Of a stretch of 64,000 nt of DNA, positions 60,482 to 64,000 are shown in pieces. The notes under the pieces are model-generated. The model made no database searches. It worked only from the letters and a program-made list of their open reading frames with translations, and had not been told where the DNA came from. The translations under genes and the position numbers were made by a program. Source of the stretch: Roseomonas genomospecies 6 (GTDB taxonomy: Bacteria; Pseudomonadota; Alphaproteobacteria; Azospirillales; Azospirillaceae); assembly GCF_008365375.1 (NCBI RefSeq), contig NZ_QOKW01000003.1, positions 62,001 through 126,000 of the forward strand, written 5' to 3'. Position 1 is the stretch's first letter; each line of letters opens with the position of its first letter.

Positions 60482-61414
60482 ATGGGCGACGTGCACCAAC
60501 TCATCATGACGCATGGCCGGCGCGAGGCGCGGAACCTCGTGGACCCGAAGCGCGCCAGCGTCGTGGATGTCGCGGCGGCGGTGCTGGAGGACGAGTCCAA
60601 CGCGCTGGGCATCACCTATTCCGGGTTCTGCCTGACCAGCCTGCCCCACCGGAAGCTGGCGCCGGACGCCGAATGGCGCCGCGACCAGGGCCGCGTCACC
60701 CTGCTGGTCGAACCGGGCAAGGAGCGCAAGCGCGACGGCAGCCTGATGCCGGTCGGCGTGCCCTACGGCGCCAAGGCGCGGCTGATCCTGCTCTACCTCC
60801 AGACCCGCGCGATCCAGGACAACAGCCGCGAAATCGAGCTTGGGCGCTCCATGAACGACTGGCTGGACCGCATGGGCGTGTCGGCGGGCGGTTCCACCTA
60901 CAAGGCGGTGCAGGAGCAGGCGACCCGCATCAACCTGTGCCGCCTGACCTTCTTCTGGGACAAGGACGGGGCGGAGGGCTTCGCCAAGGAGAACATCGTC
61001 AACGGCGGCATCCGCCTGCGCGACGACGACGGCCAGGGCACGCTGTGGCGCGAGACCGTGCAATTGTCGGAGACCTTCTTCGCCGCGCTGAAGCGCTCCC
61101 CCGTGCCGATCTGGGAACCGGCGATCCGCCACATCGGCGGCTGTTCGATGGCGATCGACGTCTATGTCTGGCTCGCCTACCGGCTGCATGTGCTGCGCGA
61201 CCCGACTCCGGTGACCTGGAAGGCGCTCTTCACCCAGTTCGGCGGCGGCTACAAGGAACTGAAGCACTTCAAGCCGGAGTTCCGGGTGGCCCTGGACCTC
61301 GCCCTGGCCGTCTACGAGGCCGCGAGGGTGGAGTTCTCCGACACCGGGGTCCTTCTCTACCCCTCGCCCCCGCCGATTCCGGAGCGCAAGATCCTCCCCG
61401 CCGCGCGCGGGTAA
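60482..61414 (+). CDS. repA: RepA-family plasmid replication initiator
   Basis: A 310-residue replication initiator of the RepA_C type (plasmid-encoded RepA). Characteristic stretches are GITYSGFCLTSLPHRKLAP, VPYGAKARLILLYLQTRA, LGRSMNDWLDRMG and SMAIDVYVWLAYRLH. GGGGGGA lies 4-5 nt before the ATG. Iterons flank it on both sides, and the iteron at 61414 overlaps its stop codon. No parA/parB, transposase or integrase is nearby. Relatives are found on plasmids and chromids of Azospirillum, Methylobacterium and others. Expected to bind the iterons and recruit the replisome; autorepression at iteron 8 is likely. Confidence 0.88.
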   Translation: MGDVHQLIMTHGRREARNLVDPKRASVVDVAAAVLEDESNALGITYSGFCLTSLPHRKLAPDAEWRRDQGRVTLLVEPGKERKRDGSLMPVGVPYGAKARLILLYLQTRAIQDNSREIELGRSMNDWLDRMGVSAGGSTYKAVQEQATRINLCRLTFFWDKDGAEGFAKENIVNGGIRLRDDDGQGTLWRETVQLSETFFAALKRSPVPIWEPAIRHIGGCSMAIDVYVWLAYRLHVLRDPTPVTWKALFTQFGGGYKELKHFKPEFRVALDLALAVYEAARVEFSDTGVLLYPSPPPIPERKILPAARG

Positions 61415-61472
61415 GTCGGCGATTGCCAACCGGCCCGTCCCCGGAATCGGAGCCGGAGTCGGCGATTGCCAA
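61414..61472. repeat. two iterons downstream of repA
   Basis: Minus-orientation copies AGTCGGCGATTGCCAA at 61414-61429 (beginning in the repA stop) and 61457-61472, 43 bp apart. Confidence 0.85.
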
Positions 61473-61481
61473 CGGTTCGCC

Positions 61482-61883
61482 TTATCCCGCCTTGAAGGCC
61501 TGCAGGTTGCCGCCTTCCCGCGTGTAGATCCCCATCGGACGGCAGGTCTCGTCCGTCTTGACGATGAGGACGCCGGCCTTGTCGCGCGGATAGAGCCACG
61601 TATCGTACTGCGACACCCGCGCGCTCGGCCCGGTGCGCGACTCGCTGTAGATCGCGGTCCGGAACTGCCCCACCGGAATCCCTTCCCCGGCCAGGACGGA
61701 GGCGACGGCACGGTTGCAGGGGCCTTTCACCATACCGTCCAGAGCTGCCACCGCGCCGGGGGCCGGTTCCGCAGTGCGCGGCGGCCCCATCGAGGCGCAG
61801 GCGCCGAGGCTGAGAAGGCCGGCGCACAGAATGATCCCGGCGGAACTGCGATTGCGCGAACGGCGTCCGGCGTGGCGATGCAT
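61482..61883 (-). CDS. putative lipoprotein
   Basis: A 133-residue protein with a basic start, hydrophobic segment and lipobox SLGAC (Cys29). The mature part contains two further cysteines (GPCNRAVASVLAGEG, TDETCRPMGIY) that may form a disulphide. No enzyme motif. It resembles small secreted proteins found in Rhodospirillales, but I cannot name a family. It is convergent with repA and lies inside the iteron-flanked region, so it may belong to the replicon module or to the chromosomal host. Confidence 0.62.
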   Translation of the reverse strand: MHRHAGRRSRNRSSAGIILCAGLLSLGACASMGPPRTAEPAPGAVAALDGMVKGPCNRAVASVLAGEGIPVGQFRTAIYSESRTGPSARVSQYDTWLYPRDKAGVLIVKTDETCRPMGIYTREGGNLQAFKAG

Positions 61884-61974
61884 CGCGGCCTCCCTGCCCA
61901 GTGGCGGTGATTGGGACGGTGTTTGATTACCTCAGCGCAAACACGGGAACGGGGAAAAGGTTCGCGTCCAGCCC

Positions 61975-61990
61975 TTGGCAATCGCCGACC
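61975..61990 (+). repeat. outlying iteron
   Basis: A perfect copy of TTGGCAATCGCCGACC, 500 bp beyond the second downstream iteron and upstream of the lipoprotein gene. It may mark the right edge of the replicon module. Confidence 0.8.
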
Positions 61991-62025
61991 ATCCCGAATC
62001 CCTCGGACAAGAAAGGCGGACAGAC

Positions 62026-62055
62026 GAAAAAGGCGGGGCGCAACGGCCCCGCCTT
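62026..62055 (-). terminator. intrinsic terminator after livK-type gene
   Basis: On the minus strand AAGGCGGGGC (62055-62046), a loop, GCCCCGCCTT (62039-62030), then TTTCG. It is 51 bp past the stop. A 15-nt direct repeat (GGCCAGCCTCCAGAC, twice) lies between, at about 62062-62094. Confidence 0.85.
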
Positions 62056-62106
62056 CCAAACCGGCCAGCCTCCAGACGGGCCAGCCTCCAGACAGACCGG
62101 ACAGAA

Positions 62107-63219
62107 TCAGTCCACCTGGACCTTCTCGCCGTTCTTCCAGGCCCAGAACACATAGCCCGGCTGCTTCAGGTCGCCCTTGTCGTCAAAGGACAGCGAACCG
62201 ACCACCGTGTCGAAGGACGGGCCGGCGCGCAGCGCCTTCTGCACATCGGCGGACTTGGCGCTGTTGGCCTTCTGCACGGCCTGGGCGTAGGTCTGCACCG
62301 CCGCGTAGGCGAACAGGGTGAAGCCGTCGGTGCGGATGTTCTTGGCCTGCATCGCTTCCACCACCGGCTTGGCTGCGGGGTTGCGCTGCGGGTCGGGGGA
62401 GAAGGTGAACAGCGTGCCTTCCGCCGTCTCGCCCGCGATGTTCCAGTAGGACTGCGGCTGGATGCCGTCGGCGCCGATGATCTGCGGACGGAACTGCTGG
62501 TCCGCCGACTGGCGGGCGATCAGCCCAAGCTCCTGGTCGTAGCCGCCGTAATAGAGCACCTCCACCCCTTCCGACTTCAGCCGGGTGATGAGGGCGGAAT
62601 AGTCCTTCTCACCGGCGGTGATGCTGGTGAAGGCGGTCTCGGTGATGCCGGCGGCGTTCAGGCGGCGCTTCACGTCGTCGGCGAGGCCCTGGCCATAGGC
62701 CTGCTTGTCGTGGACGATGGCGACCTTCTTGCCCTTGTAGCGGTCGGCGATCAGCCGGGCCGCCACTTCGCCCTGCTGGTCGTCACGGCCGCAGACGCGG
62801 AAGACGTTCTTCAGGCCGCGGTCGGTGAGCTGCGGGCTGGTCGCGGTGGGGGAGATCATCACGATCCCCTCCTCGCCATAGACGTTGGAGGCGGCGATGG
62901 AGGCGCCGGAGCAGACGTGGCCGATCACCGCGGCGACGTTCTGGCCCACCAGCTTGTTGGCGGCGGCCACCGCCTGCTTGGCGTCGCAGGCGTCGTCGGC
63001 GATGGTCAGGACCAGCTTCTGGCCCAGCAGCCCACCCTTGGCGTTGATGTCGGCCACGGCGGCCTCGACGCCGGCACGGGTCTGCTCGCCATAGGCGGCG
63101 GCGGCGCCGGTCATCGGACCGGCCAGCGCGATGGTGATGTCGGCCTGGGCGGCCCCGGCCCACAGGCCGGTCCCCAAGGCAACGGCGGCGGCGGTCACGG
63201 CCAGCTTCGCACGGATCAT
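62107..63219 (-). CDS. branched-chain amino acid ABC transporter substrate-binding protein (LivK type)
   Basis: A 370-residue periplasmic binding protein (type I fold) with a signal peptide cleaved near AQA|D (residue 26). Motifs: ITIALAGPMTGAAAAYGEQ, VIGHVCSGASIAASNVYGEE and SPTATSPQLTDRGLKNVFRV. It has the paired cysteine loop near residues 78 and 106 typical of LivK/LivJ proteins. GAGGA lies 8 nt upstream of the ATG. The permease and ATPase partners are not in the window; this is a lone binding-protein gene with its own terminator. Confidence 0.9.
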   Translation of the reverse strand: MIRAKLAVTAAAVALGTGLWAGAAQADITIALAGPMTGAAAAYGEQTRAGVEAAVADINAKGGLLGQKLVLTIADDACDAKQAVAAANKLVGQNVAAVIGHVCSGASIAASNVYGEEGIVMISPTATSPQLTDRGLKNVFRVCGRDDQQGEVAARLIADRYKGKKVAIVHDKQAYGQGLADDVKRRLNAAGITETAFTSITAGEKDYSALITRLKSEGVEVLYYGGYDQELGLIARQSADQQFRPQIIGADGIQPQSYWNIAGETAEGTLFTFSPDPQRNPAAKPVVEAMQAKNIRTDGFTLFAYAAVQTYAQAVQKANSAKSADVQKALRAGPSFDTVVGSLSFDDKGDLKQPGYVFWAWKNGEKVQVD

Positions 63220-63413
63220 CGGTGGATTCCTCTCTCCGGGATCATGTTCTTCTTGTCGAATGCTTTCGGATCGGAGGCCGCGGTGCTGCCTCCGAAACGG
63301 GCAAACAAGCAAAGGCACGGGGCGGGCGCAACGGATAAACAGGCGTAGGCTGCCGCACGCCCGGCGCATGGCACGACTTTCGACGCGGGAGACGTCTGGA
63401 TCGGTCGGCCAAC

Positions 63414-64000
63414 TCAGTCGGCCAGCTCACGCTGTTTGGAGTCGGACGGCGGCGCGTGCGGAATCGGCGCGTCCGGTGCCAGGGCCAGGGCCAGGGCGCT
63501 CCGCAGGTCGTCGGCGATGACCGGCTTGTGCAGGATGCGGAACTTGCCGGCCTCCGCCTCCGCCAGACGGTCCGGGGCGGTGTCGCCGGTCACCAGGATG
63601 CCGGGGATCGGACGTTTCGACAGGCGCCGCACCTCGCGGATGGTCTCGGTGCCCGTGTGCCCTTCGCCCAGCCGGTAATCGGCGACGATCACGTCCGGAT
63701 CGGGGTGGCGGCGCAGGGTCTCCACCGCCTCGCCGAAGCTGCCGGCGGGAAACACCTCGTGCCCCCATTGCCGGATCATCGCGCACAGCCCTTCGCGCAC
63801 GATGGGATCGTCCTCCACCACCAGCACGCGGGCGCCGGCGCGCATCCGGGCGGTGACGGGGAAGCCCGCCGGCAGGGTCCCGGACGGTGCGGGAGGCGCG
63901 GCGAGCGGCACCTCGACGCGGAAGACCGAGCCCTGCCCCGGTGCGGAGCGCAGGCTGACCGGATGGTTCAGCATGCGGGCGAGCCGGCGCACCACGGCGA
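63414..64000 (-). CDS. hybrid sensor kinase C-terminus with receiver domain (partial)
   Basis: The frame is open to the right edge of the window, so the gene's start is outside. Visible from the edge: the end of a histidine-kinase ATPase domain (AVVRRLARMLNHPVSLRSAP, GQGSVFRVEVPL), a linker, and a receiver domain. The receiver has an acidic pair in VLVVEDDPIVREGL, phospho-Asp in VIVADYRLGEG, switch Thr in LVTGDT and Lys in LHKPV. This is the layout of hybrid kinases that pass phosphate on. 63220-63413 holds no gene. Confidence 0.85.
   Translation of the reverse strand, partial: AVVRRLARMLNHPVSLRSAPGQGSVFRVEVPLAAPPAPSGTLPAGFPVTARMRAGARVLVVEDDPIVREGLCAMIRQWGHEVFPAGSFGEAVETLRRHPDPDVIVADYRLGEGHTGTETIREVRRLSKRPIPGILVTGDTAPDRLAEAEAGKFRILHKPVIADDLRSALALALAPDAPIPHAPPSDSKQRELAD

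Overview
The window is high-GC alphaproteobacterial DNA. It most resembles Azospirillum (A. brasilense group): the 112-residue PII protein at 19290-19628 matches what I remember of A. brasilense GlnZ, and the alphaproteobacterial neighbourhoods helicase/S4/fdxA/carD, hrcA-grpE beside rph-rdgB-hemW, and mutS near glnD are all present. Most genes are core housekeeping functions, so this looks like main-chromosome sequence. Long reading frames on the opposite strand of real genes are GC-driven shadows and are left out.

Layout. 1-8.5 kb: an RpoH-type sigma factor, a degenerate metallophosphoesterase, carD behind a near-consensus promoter, 7Fe ferredoxin, a LysR regulator divergent from an MFS exporter, a DUF938 methyltransferase, a CBS-domain protein, TerC and an S4/Hsp15 protein. 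8.6-21 kb: SUV3-like helicase, a secreted protein of unknown role, htpG, ftsK, an aminotransferase, glnZ and a UbiH-type hydroxylase. 21-28 kb: a minus-strand operon (GDSL esterase, FIST, aldo/keto reductase, thpR) divergent from a YbbA/YbbP-type ABC exporter. 28-37.6 kb: diguanylate cyclase, dnaJ, dnaK, small proteins, CheY-like receiver, grpE and hrcA. 37.7-38.4 kb: an AT-rich islet with a HicB-like/HicA-like pair. 38.5-43.7 kb: rph-rdgB-hemW, a chemoreceptor and folA. 43.7-44.9 kb: a second, strikingly AT-rich islet with one membrane-protein gene. 44.9-49.3 kb: rsmI-yraN-sirB1-gshB divergent from an LpoA-like lipoprotein. 49.4-56.4 kb: phasin, metZ behind a SAM-II riboswitch plus terminator, a STAS protein, an orphan RHH protein, an unannotated 27-residue membrane peptide, mutS and two small hypotheticals. 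56.6-64 kb: glnD, a PAP2 phosphatase, a plasmid-type RepA gene, a lipoprotein, a LivK-type binding protein and a truncated hybrid kinase.

How the genes fit together. Heat shock is heavily represented (rpoH, htpG, dnaK, dnaJ, grpE, hrcA, hslR-like). htpG and dnaK share a promoter motif with identical spacing (TTGCA-N16-CNNATATCT), which I read as RpoH-type. Nitrogen control appears as glnZ, with a sigma54-like promoter, and glnD, the uridylyltransferase that acts on PII proteins.

The most unusual region is 60.08-61.99 kb. A RepA-family initiator gene is flanked by eleven copies of a 16-bp iteron (TTGGCAATCGCCGACC), an AT-rich stretch and palindromes. This is the anatomy of an iteron-type plasmid origin placed among chromosomal housekeeping genes. 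It could be an integrated plasmid replicon, a relic, or a working chromosomal origin.
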